NCBI GenBank assembly: GCA_003446665.1
Contig: DMCT01000072.1
Location: 22,114 to 86,113 of the forward strand
DNA from: Synergistaceae bacterium
Lineage (GTDB): Bacteria > Synergistota > Synergistia > Synergistales > Thermovirgaceae
Direction of reading: 5' to 3'
DNA: 64,000 bases
Of the stretch, positions 42,035 to 51,413 are shown one piece after another. The notes beneath the pieces were generated by a model that had not been told where the DNA came from, made no database searches, and saw only the letters and a program-made list of their open reading frames with translations. Position 1 is the stretch's first letter; the number at the start of each line of letters is the position of its first letter. The position numbers were made by a program, and so were the translations under genes.

Positions 42035-44182
42035 ATGAAGATTCGAAGAATTTTCACTATCTTGATTGTTTTTTTAGTGCTTGTGGTTACCACTCATCTT
42101 GTGGTTAGTACTGTGCTGGAGGCGCGTCGCCAGCTTTCGGAACTTGAAAGCGTGATCTATGCGGTACTTCCGGCGGTCTCAATCGAAATAGAGCGGGAAT
42201 TAGCAAGGCTCGAGGGGGATCTTCCTTTAATTTTGAGCGACGGTTATGAGGCTATGGAACAACCGTATTTTAACGTTCGTTTTTTGGGCATCGAAAAAGG
42301 CGCTTCGGCTGAAATACTTGTGGGTGAAACCCCGGAATTGATCGAACCGGCCTTATTACCACAAGAATGGTCCCTTTTAAAGACGGGACCTTCGGAAGAA
42401 GAATTTGTCATTGCGAAAAGAACTAATATTGCAGGCCATGTGTTTTTTTTAGGGGTGTCGCCCGCGTTTTCAGGGCCTTTCAAGAACATGTCCTCCATGA
42501 ATGGCGTAAATTTTCTGATGACTGACTTGCAAGGACGCGTACTCTGGGAAAATCCTCCAGGCTTTTTTTCAGATCCCACCGACTTGGGGGGAGAAAATCT
42601 TCAGGAAAGCTCGTCGGGGTGGTATGTCAACCAGTCAGGCAGTGTCTTTTGGGGAAAAGGTGCTGCAGCGGTATTCGGTCAATTAAAAATGTATATTATG
42701 TATCCCTTAAGGCATATTCTACTTTTGCTTTTTTCACGCCTTTCAATTACGGTGGCGCTCGAGCTGTTTATCATTGTAGTCCTCTGGGCTGCTGCTCTTC
42801 TGGTATCCAGACTTATCCTCGACCCAATGGACAAGGTCAGCAAACTTGCCATGAAGATGCAGGACAAGTTGTTCAGATCCACCACATCAAGGGATTTGGC
42901 AACGACAGTTTCCGCTTTGGCGGGCGGGATAAGGGAAATCAATTCCCGTAGCAAAATCAGGGAGGTCAGGGTTTTTTCCCAGACTCTTTCGAGCGCCCTT
43001 CAAAGTTATGTTTTACAACAGGAGAAACTCATCTCTGGCAGCGAGGAACTTGCGTCGCTGAACAAATCCCTTCTTTTAGCAAACGAGGCTTTAACCGCGA
43101 GGGACCGCATCTGGAGACGGATACTTGAAGTTTCCAGGACGGTCACCATGGATACCGGGTTCCGAAGAGGTCTTGAGCTCATCGCCGAGGCTTTAAGGGA
43201 CGTTACGGGGGCCTACGGGGTCCTGATCGGAAAGCTCGAAGGGGAGGATATTCACATATACGTCTCAAGCGGTTTTGGAAACGCTATTGCCGGCGTAAAA
43301 ATTCCCGCTGCTTCAGGTGTGATCGGAAGTGCGGCTCAGCAGGGCAGCCCTGTTTGGTTTGAAAACGCGCAAATCAAAGGGCTTTTCGCCTCCCTTGACC
43401 CGGAGGTCAAAAGTGAAATCGACATCCCGATGTTTCACATGGGGAAAGCCGTGGGCAGCCTTGCCATAGGCTGGCGTACCAGGCACCCGGAAGACGAGGA
43501 CTTGATTGATCTTTTAATACCAATAGCAGCTCATATAGGTGGTATGTTGAATACCCATCAAGCGCTGGAGGAACTCAGGCATTCGTACCAGTATCTTACT
43601 GCGAGGATGCAAAACCTGACAGCGATTTATCACGAAGAAACAGCGGAACACCTCGAAAGGATGGAACGTTATTGTCGTTTTATTGGAACCAGCCTTGGTT
43701 TTTCAAGAAGGCGGGTCGAGGATGTGGCTCTTTTTTCCAGACTCCACGATATTGGCAAACTCAAAGTACCTGCGGAAATACTTTCAAAAAAAGGTCCTCT
43801 TGATGAGGTAGAGTTTGACACGGTAAAGCTTCATACTGTCTGGGGAGCCGAAATTCTTGGAGATGCCAATTGGCTCAAAATAGCAAAGGATATATGCCTT
43901 TATCACCACGAAAAGTGGGATGGGTCCGGGTATCCATTTGGAAAGAAGGGCGAAGAAATTCCGATAGAGGCCAGAATCGTGGCTCTCGCTGACACCTACG
44001 ACGCATTGCGCATGCAACGGTCTTACAAGGAAGCATGTTCTCATGAGCAGACCTGCAGTATCATCCTTGGAGGAGACGGAAGGGTTATGCCTTCCCACTT
44101 CGACCCCCAAATCATAGAAATTTATGCAAGCCATGAAGATAGAATGAACGAAATATACGAATCGTCTTTGGAAACCACGTAG
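42035..44182 (+). CDS. Membrane GAF/HD-GYP domain protein (predicted c-di-GMP phosphodiesterase)
   Basis: A 715-residue signalling protein. Membrane helix at about 7-25, extracytoplasmic sensing region to about 230, second helix (LELFIIVVLWAAALLV), a HAMP-like linker and coiled coil, GAF domain about 360-500, then HD-GYP domain. The HD-GYP residues are intact: LHDIGKLKVP, HHEKWDGSGYPFGKKGEEIP and IVALADTYDAL, so it should hydrolyse c-di-GMP. The start is uncertain: ATG 42035 gives a typical short basic N-terminus before the helix and follows AGGATGG; ATG 42008 and TTG 41948 are in frame. Confidence 0.88.
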   Translation: MKIRRIFTILIVFLVLVVTTHLVVSTVLEARRQLSELESVIYAVLPAVSIEIERELARLEGDLPLILSDGYEAMEQPYFNVRFLGIEKGASAEILVGETPELIEPALLPQEWSLLKTGPSEEEFVIAKRTNIAGHVFFLGVSPAFSGPFKNMSSMNGVNFLMTDLQGRVLWENPPGFFSDPTDLGGENLQESSSGWYVNQSGSVFWGKGAAAVFGQLKMYIMYPLRHILLLLFSRLSITVALELFIIVVLWAAALLVSRLILDPMDKVSKLAMKMQDKLFRSTTSRDLATTVSALAGGIREINSRSKIREVRVFSQTLSSALQSYVLQQEKLISGSEELASLNKSLLLANEALTARDRIWRRILEVSRTVTMDTGFRRGLELIAEALRDVTGAYGVLIGKLEGEDIHIYVSSGFGNAIAGVKIPAASGVIGSAAQQGSPVWFENAQIKGLFASLDPEVKSEIDIPMFHMGKAVGSLAIGWRTRHPEDEDLIDLLIPIAAHIGGMLNTHQALEELRHSYQYLTARMQNLTAIYHEETAEHLERMERYCRFIGTSLGFSRRRVEDVALFSRLHDIGKLKVPAEILSKKGPLDEVEFDTVKLHTVWGAEILGDANWLKIAKDICLYHHEKWDGSGYPFGKKGEEIPIEARIVALADTYDALRMQRSYKEACSHEQTCSIILGGDGRVMPSHFDPQIIEIYASHEDRMNEIYESSLETT

Positions 44183-44226
44183 CCGCGATATAGAACCCTT
44201 TTTTGCGATTGACAGGAGTGATTTTT

Positions 44227-45033
44227 ATGGCCGTACTCAAACAGGGAGACCTGATATTTCTATGGTCCCCTGAAAAGGGTGATACTTTTTTGATCCAGCT
44301 TGAAAAAGGCTCTAAACAGGATACCCGTTTGGGGGTTATTTTGCATGACCATATTCTCGACTTGTCCCCCGGCGATAGCGTTACCACACATCTCGGGCAC
44401 GAGTTTTGTCTCCTCGAACCTACGATATATGAGTTCAGCCGGCGCGTTAAAAGAAAGACCCAAATAATGTTTCCAAAAGATACCGGTTTTATTCTTTTGG
44501 CGCTTAACATCGGGCCTGGTTCCACGGTTATAGAATGCGGCACAGGCTCGGGAAGCCTGACCTCGGTTTTGGCTCATTTTGTCGGTGATAACGGAAAGGT
44601 ATTTTCCTATGAACGACGGCCGGAATTTTCGAAGCTAGCCGAAAAAAACTGTTGCAAGTGGGGTGTCGCGGACCGAGTGGAGTTCAAGGTAAAAGACATT
44701 GAAAGCGGTTTCGACGAGAGAGAAGTAGATGCACTCTTTCTCGACGTACCGAACCCCCGGGATTATCTCAGGCAGGCCTGGGAGGCTCTTGCCGCGGGAC
44801 ACAGACTTGGTATCCTGGTACCTACGACTAACCAGGTTACGCAGGTTTTGGAAGGACTGCAGGAAGAAAACTTTATAGACATTCAGGTCGTTGAGATACT
44901 TTTAAGGCCTTACAAGGTAAACAGCCAGCGCCTGAGGCCTGAAGACACGATGATCGGGCATACAGGTTACCTCATTTTTGCTGCGAAAAAATCATTGAGG
45001 CACCGACGAGACGGCTTAAGTAATGGTGACTAG
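44227..45033 (+). CDS. trmI: tRNA (adenine-N1)-methyltransferase, TrmI family
   Basis: A 268-residue SAM-dependent methyltransferase that makes m1A58 in the T-loop of tRNA. The N-terminal beta domain is followed by RRVKRKTQIMFPKDTGFIL, the SAM motif VIECGTGSGSLTSVLA near 101, and the catalytic DVPNP motif near 174. AGGAG lies 8 bases before ATG 44227. It overlaps queH by 11 bases. Confidence 0.93.
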   Translation: MAVLKQGDLIFLWSPEKGDTFLIQLEKGSKQDTRLGVILHDHILDLSPGDSVTTHLGHEFCLLEPTIYEFSRRVKRKTQIMFPKDTGFILLALNIGPGSTVIECGTGSGSLTSVLAHFVGDNGKVFSYERRPEFSKLAEKNCCKWGVADRVEFKVKDIESGFDEREVDALFLDVPNPRDYLRQAWEALAAGHRLGILVPTTNQVTQVLEGLQEENFIDIQVVEILLRPYKVNSQRLRPEDTMIGHTGYLIFAAKKSLRHRRDGLSNGD

Positions 45034-45631
45034 ACAGCGGGTAATAAAAACACAAAAGGAATCCTCTAGGGTAATGCTTCATATTTGCTGTGCTCCGGAT
45101 GCGACGGTGCCATGGCCTGCGCTTGCCGGGGAGTTCGACGATGTTGCCGGTTATTTCTATGGCTCTAATATTCATCCTGCAAAAGAGTTCCTTAAACGCA
45201 GGGACGCAGTCCGACGTCTAGCGGCGCTACTGGGCAAAAAGCTTTTTGAAGGCCCTTATGATCCGCAGGATTGGTTGAATGAAATCCACCTGTGGTGCAA
45301 GGGGACAGGATTGCTGGCCGATGAAGGTGGGGCGCGTTGCGCCCTTTGTTTCAGAAAACAGATGGAAGCAGCTGCTTGCGCCGCCCTCGACCATGGTTAT
45401 GACTCTCTCTGCACTACGTTGACGATCAGTCCACGGAAGGATCCGGCTATAGTCAACGCCATCGGTGCGGCAGTTTCAAAAAGGCATGGCTTGACATGGA
45501 TTGACAAGATATGGAGACGCCAGGGAGGTTTCGTGCTTTCGGTCCGCAAAAGCAGGGAATTCGGACTTTACAGGCAGCATTATTGTGGTTGTGTATTCAG
45601 CATAAGAGGTGAACAAAATGAAGGGAAATGA
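45023..45631 (+). CDS. queH: Epoxyqueuosine reductase QueH (DUF208)
   Basis: A 202-residue QueH, the iron-sulfur enzyme that reduces epoxyqueuosine to queuosine in tRNA and replaces the cobalamin enzyme QueG in many anaerobes. Signatures: LHICCAPDA with paired cysteines, GYFYGSNIHPAKEFLKR, GGARCALCFRKQM with the CxxC pair, and YRQHYCGC near the C-terminus. Start at ATG 45023 overlaps trmI; ATG 45074, directly before the HICC motif, is an alternative. Grouped with another tRNA modification gene, trmI. Confidence 0.92.
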   Translation: MVTRQRVIKTQKESSRVMLHICCAPDATVPWPALAGEFDDVAGYFYGSNIHPAKEFLKRRDAVRRLAALLGKKLFEGPYDPQDWLNEIHLWCKGTGLLADEGGARCALCFRKQMEAAACAALDHGYDSLCTTLTISPRKDPAIVNAIGAAVSKRHGLTWIDKIWRRQGGFVLSVRKSREFGLYRQHYCGCVFSIRGEQNEGK

Positions 45632-46616
45632 CGCAGGTCTAACGTTGCCGTCGGGAAAACTTCCACCGGATATTTTACAAAAAAAAGTATTAGTCTTTTC
45701 AGGGACGGTCAGGAAGGAAGTTCTTATCGGGCCAAGGGTAGGAGAAGATGCGGCCGTAATAGATTGGGAGCCCGGGAAATACATGATCGTTGCCTCCGAT
45801 CCGATAGTGGGGGCGGCAAAAAAAGCAGGCCGGCTGCTTGTCACAGTTAACGCCAACGACATCGCCTCCAAGGGGGGGGACCCCCTTTATCTGATTACGA
45901 CAACTATCTTCCCGTCCGAGACAAGACTGGAACGTCTTGAGCAAATCATGGAAGAAATTCACGAGGCATGTCTTGAACTGGGTGTTGCTCTGGTGGGCGG
46001 GCACACCGAAGTCAATGACCGGTACAATTACCCGGTCATTGTGGCTACGATGATAGGAGCGGGCGAAGTCCTGCTGAAGGCAGAAAATATCGCTCCAGGA
46101 GACGTCATGATAGCCACGAAACACGTGGGGCTGGAAGGTATGTCCATACTGGCCAACGACAGGCCGGACCTTCTGAAAGTAGTCCTGAGCACTGAGGAAA
46201 TAAGAGAAGTAACGACCTGGATTAACAGGATCAGCGTGCTTCCGGAAGCGAGGGTTCTTAGAAAATGGGCGAAATTCATGCATGACCCCACGGAAGGCGG
46301 CCTGATCGGCGGAATCAGCGAGGTGCTACGTTTGACTAGCCTTGGATTCGAGCTGGAAGAAGAGAACCTTCCTGTTCATCCCTTGACGCGTCGATGTGCG
46401 GATAGCCTGAATTTTGACCCCGGACACCTGATTTCCTCTGGCGTTCTTTTGGCGGTCCTAGCCCCCAAAAACCTGCAGGAGGCCTTGGGGGCATTGGGGG
46501 AGCAGGGAATAGAAGCACAAGAGATCGGCCGATTCACCAAAGTAAATGGGAACGTGCGACAGGACGCAACAGAAGTTCTGTGGGAGCTTCTGGAAAGGCC
46601 GAAGGTTCATGAGTAA
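45618..46616 (+). CDS. AIR synthase (PurM/HypE-like) family protein
   Basis: A 332-residue protein of the AIR synthase superfamily, which also contains PurM, HypE, SelD and ThiL and which typically binds ATP at a dimer interface. Seen: GPRVGEDAAVIDWEPGKYM, ANDIASKGGDPLYLI, GGHTEVNDRYNYPVIVATMIG and MHDPTEGGLIGGISEV. It lacks the PRxC cysteine tail of HypE and the SelD N-terminal Cys/Sec loop, so it is neither. The exact reaction is unknown; many genomes label it hydrogenase expression factor. ATG 45618 follows AGAGGTG. Confidence 0.85.
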   Translation: MKGNDAGLTLPSGKLPPDILQKKVLVFSGTVRKEVLIGPRVGEDAAVIDWEPGKYMIVASDPIVGAAKKAGRLLVTVNANDIASKGGDPLYLITTTIFPSETRLERLEQIMEEIHEACLELGVALVGGHTEVNDRYNYPVIVATMIGAGEVLLKAENIAPGDVMIATKHVGLEGMSILANDRPDLLKVVLSTEEIREVTTWINRISVLPEARVLRKWAKFMHDPTEGGLIGGISEVLRLTSLGFELEEENLPVHPLTRRCADSLNFDPGHLISSGVLLAVLAPKNLQEALGALGEQGIEAQEIGRFTKVNGNVRQDATEVLWELLERPKVHE

Positions 46617-47709
46617 CTCGAAAGCGCCTCTGGAAAAAAGAGTCGAAAGATTGCGTCACGCGATGGAACAATCAGGCTGTGACTGCGTCCTTCTGATGGT
46701 ACTCGAGGGATTGGGCTGGCAGAATTGCTATTATTTTTCGGGCTTCAGGGGAAGCAGCGCCGCCGTTTTCATAACCAAAGACGAAACACTTTTGGTGACC
46801 GATGAACGGTACAGGCTCCAGGCAAGTGCCCAGTCCCCTTTCGACATCGTCATGCAGGGAAACAGACCGCTTTATATGACCGTAAAAGAAATGATTGAAG
46901 AAAGGGATCCAGGACGAGTAGGATTAGATGGCGACCGGCTTCCCGTTTCGATGTACCGGAAGATCGCGGCTGGCTGGGACCTGGAAGATTTTTCGTCGGT
47001 TTTTGCTTCCTTGCGGAGAAAGAAAGATTCTTTCGAAAAAGCGAACATATTGGAGGCGGCGCGTATTTCCAGGAAAGCCCTGGATAAAGTGATAAACGAG
47101 ATGCCGAAACCGGTTCGCGAAATCGACATATCGGCCGCCCTGGAGTATTCGATGAAAACCATGGGTGCTGATGGCGGATGGCAGGACCACGAGTTTGTAG
47201 TAGCTTCCGGTCAAAGAAGCGCACTTCCCCATGGCAGGGCCGGCTGGCGGGAAATAGCAAGCGGAGAGTGGGCGACTGTTGACTTTGGCGCCCGTTTTTC
47301 GGGGTATGTGTGTGACGTTACCAGGAACCTCCTTTTCGGTGAGATCAAAGGTGAATGGCTAAAGAAACAGGAAGTTCTTCTGGAAGCGCAGGAAGCGGCC
47401 GCCGCGGCCATAGGGCCCGGAGTAAGGGCCGCCGACATAGATGCTGTGGCGCGAAACGTTATAGAGCGCTATGGCTTTGGCGAAAATTTCACCCATGGAC
47501 TAGGACATGGGATAGGACTTGAGATTCACGAAGCGCCCCATCTTTCACCCCGATCAGAGGATGTACTGCAGGAAGGGGATGTCATAACTCTTGAACCCGG
47601 AATTTATTTCGACGGCGAGGGAGGCATGAGGGTAGAAGACGACTATCTGGTGACTGCAGAGGGATCTGAGTGCCTTACAGCGTTGATTCCAAAGGCCCTG
47701 ACTATGTAA
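46609..47709 (+). CDS. Xaa-Pro aminopeptidase (M24 family)
   Basis: A 366-residue metallopeptidase of the M24B group that removes N-terminal residues preceding proline. N-terminal creatinase-like domain, then the catalytic pita-bread domain with metal ligands in VDFGARFSGYVCDVTR, HGLGHGIGLEIHEAP and ITLEPGIY, plus a late GGMRVEDDYLV. Fits a peptide-fermenting life style. ATG 46609 overlaps the preceding gene by 8 bases; the longer frame from 46546 has no SD. Confidence 0.93.
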   Translation: MSNSKAPLEKRVERLRHAMEQSGCDCVLLMVLEGLGWQNCYYFSGFRGSSAAVFITKDETLLVTDERYRLQASAQSPFDIVMQGNRPLYMTVKEMIEERDPGRVGLDGDRLPVSMYRKIAAGWDLEDFSSVFASLRRKKDSFEKANILEAARISRKALDKVINEMPKPVREIDISAALEYSMKTMGADGGWQDHEFVVASGQRSALPHGRAGWREIASGEWATVDFGARFSGYVCDVTRNLLFGEIKGEWLKKQEVLLEAQEAAAAAIGPGVRAADIDAVARNVIERYGFGENFTHGLGHGIGLEIHEAPHLSPRSEDVLQEGDVITLEPGIYFDGEGGMRVEDDYLVTAEGSECLTALIPKALTM

Positions 47710-47746
47710 TAATCAAAGATGTAACATGTGACGATGGAATAAAGCG

Positions 47747-47775
47747 TTGCTAGAATCTGGAAAGCATTTTATAAT
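47747..47775 (+). promoter_or_regulatory. Promoter of the rubredoxin gene
   Basis: TTGCTA (47747-47752), 17-bp spacer, TATAAT (47770-47775), about 50 bp before the rubredoxin ATG. Strong -10 with optimal spacing. Confidence 0.65.
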
Positions 47776-47822
47776 GACCACTAACAGCATACAAGAACAA
47801 GTCCGCCAAGGGGGTAAAAAAT

Positions 47823-47984
47823 ATGAAGAAGTACGTATGCACGGTTTGCGGGTATGTGTACGATCCAGCCAATGGAGACCCGGACGGTGGCATAGAGCCG
47901 GGAACGGCCTTTGAAGATATTCCGGAAAGCTGGGTTTGTCCTGTTTGCGGAGTAGGTAAAGACATGTTCGAACCCGAGGAATAA
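47823..47984 (+). CDS. Rubredoxin
   Basis: A 53-residue iron protein with a single Fe bound by four cysteines: C6 and C9 in [13 protein letters not shown]39 and C42 in [11 protein letters not shown]. The conserved [20 protein letters not shown] segment is intact. It is an electron carrier, usually in oxygen- or peroxide-detoxifying chains of anaerobes. Own promoter upstream and terminator downstream, so it is monocistronic. AAGGGGG precedes the ATG. Confidence 0.97.
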   Translation: MKKYVCTVCGYVYDPANGDPDGGIEPGTAFEDIPESWVCPVCGVGKDMFEPEE

Positions 47985-48018
47985 GCCTGTTGTGATCCAG
48001 AAAGTTTAAAGCCCATCC

Positions 48019-48049
48019 AGCGGAGGTGTAATTCACCTCCGCTTTTTTT
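48019..48049 (+). terminator. Terminator after rubredoxin
   Basis: AGCGGAGGTG (48019-48028) pairs with CACCTCCGCT (48034-48043) around a TAATT loop, followed by a T-run to 48049. Classic intrinsic terminator. Confidence 0.92.
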
Positions 48050-48100
48050 ATGCACACCGAATATCACTCTGAAACCTCCCAACGAAACCTCCTGTAAACC

Positions 48101-48128
48101 TTGACAGGAAGCTGCGGCAGCTTATAAT
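48101..48128 (+). promoter_or_regulatory. Consensus promoter of carB
   Basis: TTGACA (48101-48106), 16-bp spacer, TATAAT (48123-48128): both hexamers match the sigma-70 consensus exactly. The leader to the carB ATG is about 65 bases. Confidence 0.8.
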
Positions 48129-48200
48129 CGTTCCGATTGACGTGAACTAGGGTTACTATATTTTGAAAGCGTGAACAATTATTTATACAGGAGGCGGGAA

Positions 48201-51200
48201 ATGGTGAGGAACGTCATGATGGAGCCTGGAACTCACAAGCAAATTCTTGTGATCGGATCAGGACCGATCAGGATAGGGCAGGCAGCCGAATTTGATTACT
48301 CTGGTTGTCAGGCATGCCGGGCATTGAAAGAGGAAGGATGCAGGGTGATTCTTTTAAACAGTAATCCTGCCACAATACAAACGGACGTGAGCCTGGCCGA
48401 TGTCATATATATTCGTCCACTGCTGGCCGACGTAGTGGAAGATATTCTAAAAACGCACAAGCCTGATGCCGTTTTAGCCACTCTCGGGGGGCAAGTAGCG
48501 TTGAACCTCGCTGTGGAACTCGAAGAAAAGGGCATTTGGGAACGGTATGGTGTAAAGGTTCTTGGGACTTCAACTGATTCGATAAAAAAGTCCGAGGGCA
48601 GGGAAGCATTCCGAAAAGTTATGGAGTCAATAGGAGAACCCGTCATAGAAAGTGCTTACGTCAGTTGTGTCGAAGCTGCTACCGTTTTCGCCGGGGAAGC
48701 AGGGTTCCCTCTTGTTATACGCCCAGATTTCACACTCGGAGGTACCGGTGGTGGTGTGGCAAGGGGGCCTGAGGCACTTTCGAGGATCGTAGAGGAAGGA
48801 CTTCGTGCTTCGCCGGTACACAGGGTACTCGTGGAGCGTTACCTTGAGGGCTGGCACGAAATCGAACTGGAGGTAATGCGCGACGGGGCCGGAAACGTCC
48901 TTTGTGTCTGCGGAATGGAAAACATCGACCCCATGGGGATTCATACTGGTGACAGCATTGTGGCGGCACCGACTTTGACACTGACAGATTCGCTGTGGCA
49001 GCGCTTCAAGGCTTCTGCTTTCAGGATAGTCGATGCCTTGGACGTGCGAGGCGCCTGTAATGTTCAGTATGCCCTTTCGCCAGCCGCCGAAAGGTTCGCT
49101 GTTATCGAGGTAAATCCGAGGGCAAGCCGCTCGAGCGCGCTCGCGAGCAAGGCCACCGGGTACCCCATAGCCAGAATAGCCGCGAAAATCGCGCTGGGGA
49201 AAAATTTGACTGAGCTTCCCAATCCTGTTACGGGTAAAGGAAACGCACTTTCGGAACCCACACCGGACTATGTCGTAGTAAAGTTCCCTCGGTGGCCCTT
49301 TGAAAAATTCCCTCAGGCCGATGCCTCTGTAGGTACGCGTATGAAATCAACCGGCGAAGTCATGTCCATCGGCACAAGCTTCATAGAAGCCCTCATGAAG
49401 GCCATAAGGTCCCTGGACGGACCTTTCGGGATATCCGATCCACTGGTCGAAACAACCGACAGCGAAGCCCTTTATGCAGAACTCAAGACCCCGACGCATC
49501 GCAGGCTATGGGCGATGCTTGAACTTCTGAGGCGGGGTGAAAGGGAGAAACCCATTTCAAAGGCTTCCGGTATTCATGAGTTTTTTGTCAAAGAATTGGC
49601 CAAAATATCCAGGCTGAGGACTGATCTCGAAAGAAAAGGCCCGCAAGAGCACCTTTTGAAAGAGGCGGCTATTTACAACTTTCCGGAAGATGAAACGGCC
49701 GCCTTTTGTGGTATTACCAGGGAGGAATTGCGTGAAAGCCGCGGTTGGAAGGAGCACCCGAGGATATACAGAATGATAGGTCGCCCGTCGGGAGAAGTTG
49801 CATCGGGTTCCGGATACTGGTACGCGACAAGGGGCGGGTTTGAGGGCGATCAGTTGCCGGACGGACAGGACCGAAGAACTGCGATAGCGGTCCTGGGATC
49901 GGGCCCTATAAGGATAGGCCAGGGAGTAGAGTTCGATTATTGCTGTGTAAAAGCTGTGGAGGCCCTCAAAAAGCGAAACAAAAGGGCCATCATCATAAAC
50001 AACAATCCAGAGACGGTTAGTACGGACCATGATGTTTCCGACGCCTTGTACTTCGAGCCTTTGTCTACGGAAGATGTGTTGCCGATAATAAAGCGGGAAA
50101 AGGTCGAAGGAATGTTCGCCTGTTTCGGCGGACAAACATCACTGAAGCTTGGTCTCGATCTCGACGAAGCGGGAATTCCCCTTTTGGGTACACCTTGTGC
50201 GGGGATAAAAACCGCCGAGGACAGGGAAAAGTTCTCCTCTCTTCTGAATTCTTTGGGGATACCCCAGCCGAAGGGTGCAGCCGTTGCGTCCGTTCAAGCG
50301 GGTCTGAAATGCGCAGCTGAGGTGGGTTATCCTGTTATGATAAGGCCGAGTTTCGTGATCGGTGGGCTTGCAATGCAGGCTGTTTCGACACCTGATGACC
50401 TTGAAGAGGTTTTAAAGATGGCCCTCGAGATCAAAGCGGGTCAGACCGTTTTGATCGACCGTTTCCTGCCAGGTAGGGAATTCGAGGTCGACGCGCTTTA
50501 CGACGGGAAAGATGTCCTGATTCCCGGCGTTTTCGAACATCTGGATCCTCCAGGGGTACACTCGGGCGATTCCATCGCTGTTTTTCCTGACGTATCTCTC
50601 AGCGTCGGTCTGAAGGAAAAGATCTTGGAAACAACCGTTAAAATCGCGGAAGCTCTGCAAGTCAGAGGTATGATGAACATCCAGTTCGTCCAGGACGGTG
50701 ACGATCTTTATGTCATTGAAGCAAATCCAAGGGCCAGTAGGACCATACCAATCGCCACGAAATTGACAGGTATCCCGCTTGTGGAGATCGCCGTCGATAT
50801 AGCCCTTGGAAAAGGGATCGCGACGCTTGGGTGGCCTACCGGACTTCAGAAAAGAATGGGACCAATGGGCGTAAAGGTACCCGTTTTTTCCACTGAAAAG
50901 CTGCCCGGTGTAGACTCCCGCCTGGGACCTGCAATGCAGTCTACGGGAGAATCTTTGGGAGTCGCCGACAACGTATCTGAAGCCCTTTGGGAAGCGTTGC
51001 GAGGAGCAGGATGGGTTCTTCCCGAGAAGGGGAAAATGCTCCTTTCGGTAAGCGACGCGGCCAAGGGTAATATAAGCGGCATTGCCTCCGCGTTTTGCAC
51101 CCTTGGCTGGTCTATCGATGCCACGAAAGGGACGGCCGAAGTCCTTGAAAAGTGGGGCATACCCTGTGGTGTTGCAGAAAAAGGAGAAGGACTGCAGAAT

Positions 51201-51386
51201 AGTATCAAAAAGGGTAATTGGGATTTGGTTATAAATATTCCATCGGCATCTACATTATCCGTCAGGGACGGCTTTGCCATAAGGCGATCGGCCATAGAGG
51301 CCGGAGTTCCATGTCTGGGCACACTCCAGTCGGCTTCTGCTATTGGCGTGGCCCTGTCGTTGAAAAAGGGCGGGGACAGATGTTGA
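48201..51386 (+). CDS. carB: Carbamoyl-phosphate synthase large subunit
   Basis: A 1061-residue CarB that makes carbamoyl phosphate from bicarbonate, ammonia (or glutamine through CarA) and two ATP, for pyrimidine and arginine synthesis. It shows the internal duplication: two ATP-grasp halves, each starting with a GSGPIRIGQ motif (first near residue 20, second near 570), with ENIDPMGIHTGDSI and EHLDPPGVHSGDSI equivalents and an MGS-like regulatory C-terminus. ATG 48201 has AGGAGG 5-6 bases upstream. The small subunit carA is not adjacent on either side. Confidence 0.96.
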   Translation: MVRNVMMEPGTHKQILVIGSGPIRIGQAAEFDYSGCQACRALKEEGCRVILLNSNPATIQTDVSLADVIYIRPLLADVVEDILKTHKPDAVLATLGGQVALNLAVELEEKGIWERYGVKVLGTSTDSIKKSEGREAFRKVMESIGEPVIESAYVSCVEAATVFAGEAGFPLVIRPDFTLGGTGGGVARGPEALSRIVEEGLRASPVHRVLVERYLEGWHEIELEVMRDGAGNVLCVCGMENIDPMGIHTGDSIVAAPTLTLTDSLWQRFKASAFRIVDALDVRGACNVQYALSPAAERFAVIEVNPRASRSSALASKATGYPIARIAAKIALGKNLTELPNPVTGKGNALSEPTPDYVVVKFPRWPFEKFPQADASVGTRMKSTGEVMSIGTSFIEALMKAIRSLDGPFGISDPLVETTDSEALYAELKTPTHRRLWAMLELLRRGEREKPISKASGIHEFFVKELAKISRLRTDLERKGPQEHLLKEAAIYNFPEDETAAFCGITREELRESRGWKEHPRIYRMIGRPSGEVASGSGYWYATRGGFEGDQLPDGQDRRTAIAVLGSGPIRIGQGVEFDYCCVKAVEALKKRNKRAIIINNNPETVSTDHDVSDALYFEPLSTEDVLPIIKREKVEGMFACFGGQTSLKLGLDLDEAGIPLLGTPCAGIKTAEDREKFSSLLNSLGIPQPKGAAVASVQAGLKCAAEVGYPVMIRPSFVIGGLAMQAVSTPDDLEEVLKMALEIKAGQTVLIDRFLPGREFEVDALYDGKDVLIPGVFEHLDPPGVHSGDSIAVFPDVSLSVGLKEKILETTVKIAEALQVRGMMNIQFVQDGDDLYVIEANPRASRTIPIATKLTGIPLVEIAVDIALGKGIATLGWPTGLQKRMGPMGVKVPVFSTEKLPGVDSRLGPAMQSTGESLGVADNVSEALWEALRGAGWVLPEKGKMLLSVSDAAKGNISGIASAFCTLGWSIDATKGTAEVLEKWGIPCGVAEKGEGLQNSIKKGNWDLVINIPSASTLSVRDGFAIRRSAIEAGVPCLGTLQSASAIGVALSLKKGGDRC

Positions 51387-51413
51387 ACCGCAAATGTAAG
51401 GGAAAAGATTCGA

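Noticed and set aside
42035-44182. HD-GYP protein as a degenerate, inactive domain
   Set aside because: The HD pair, HHEKWDGSGYP and the downstream metal-ligand segment are all intact.
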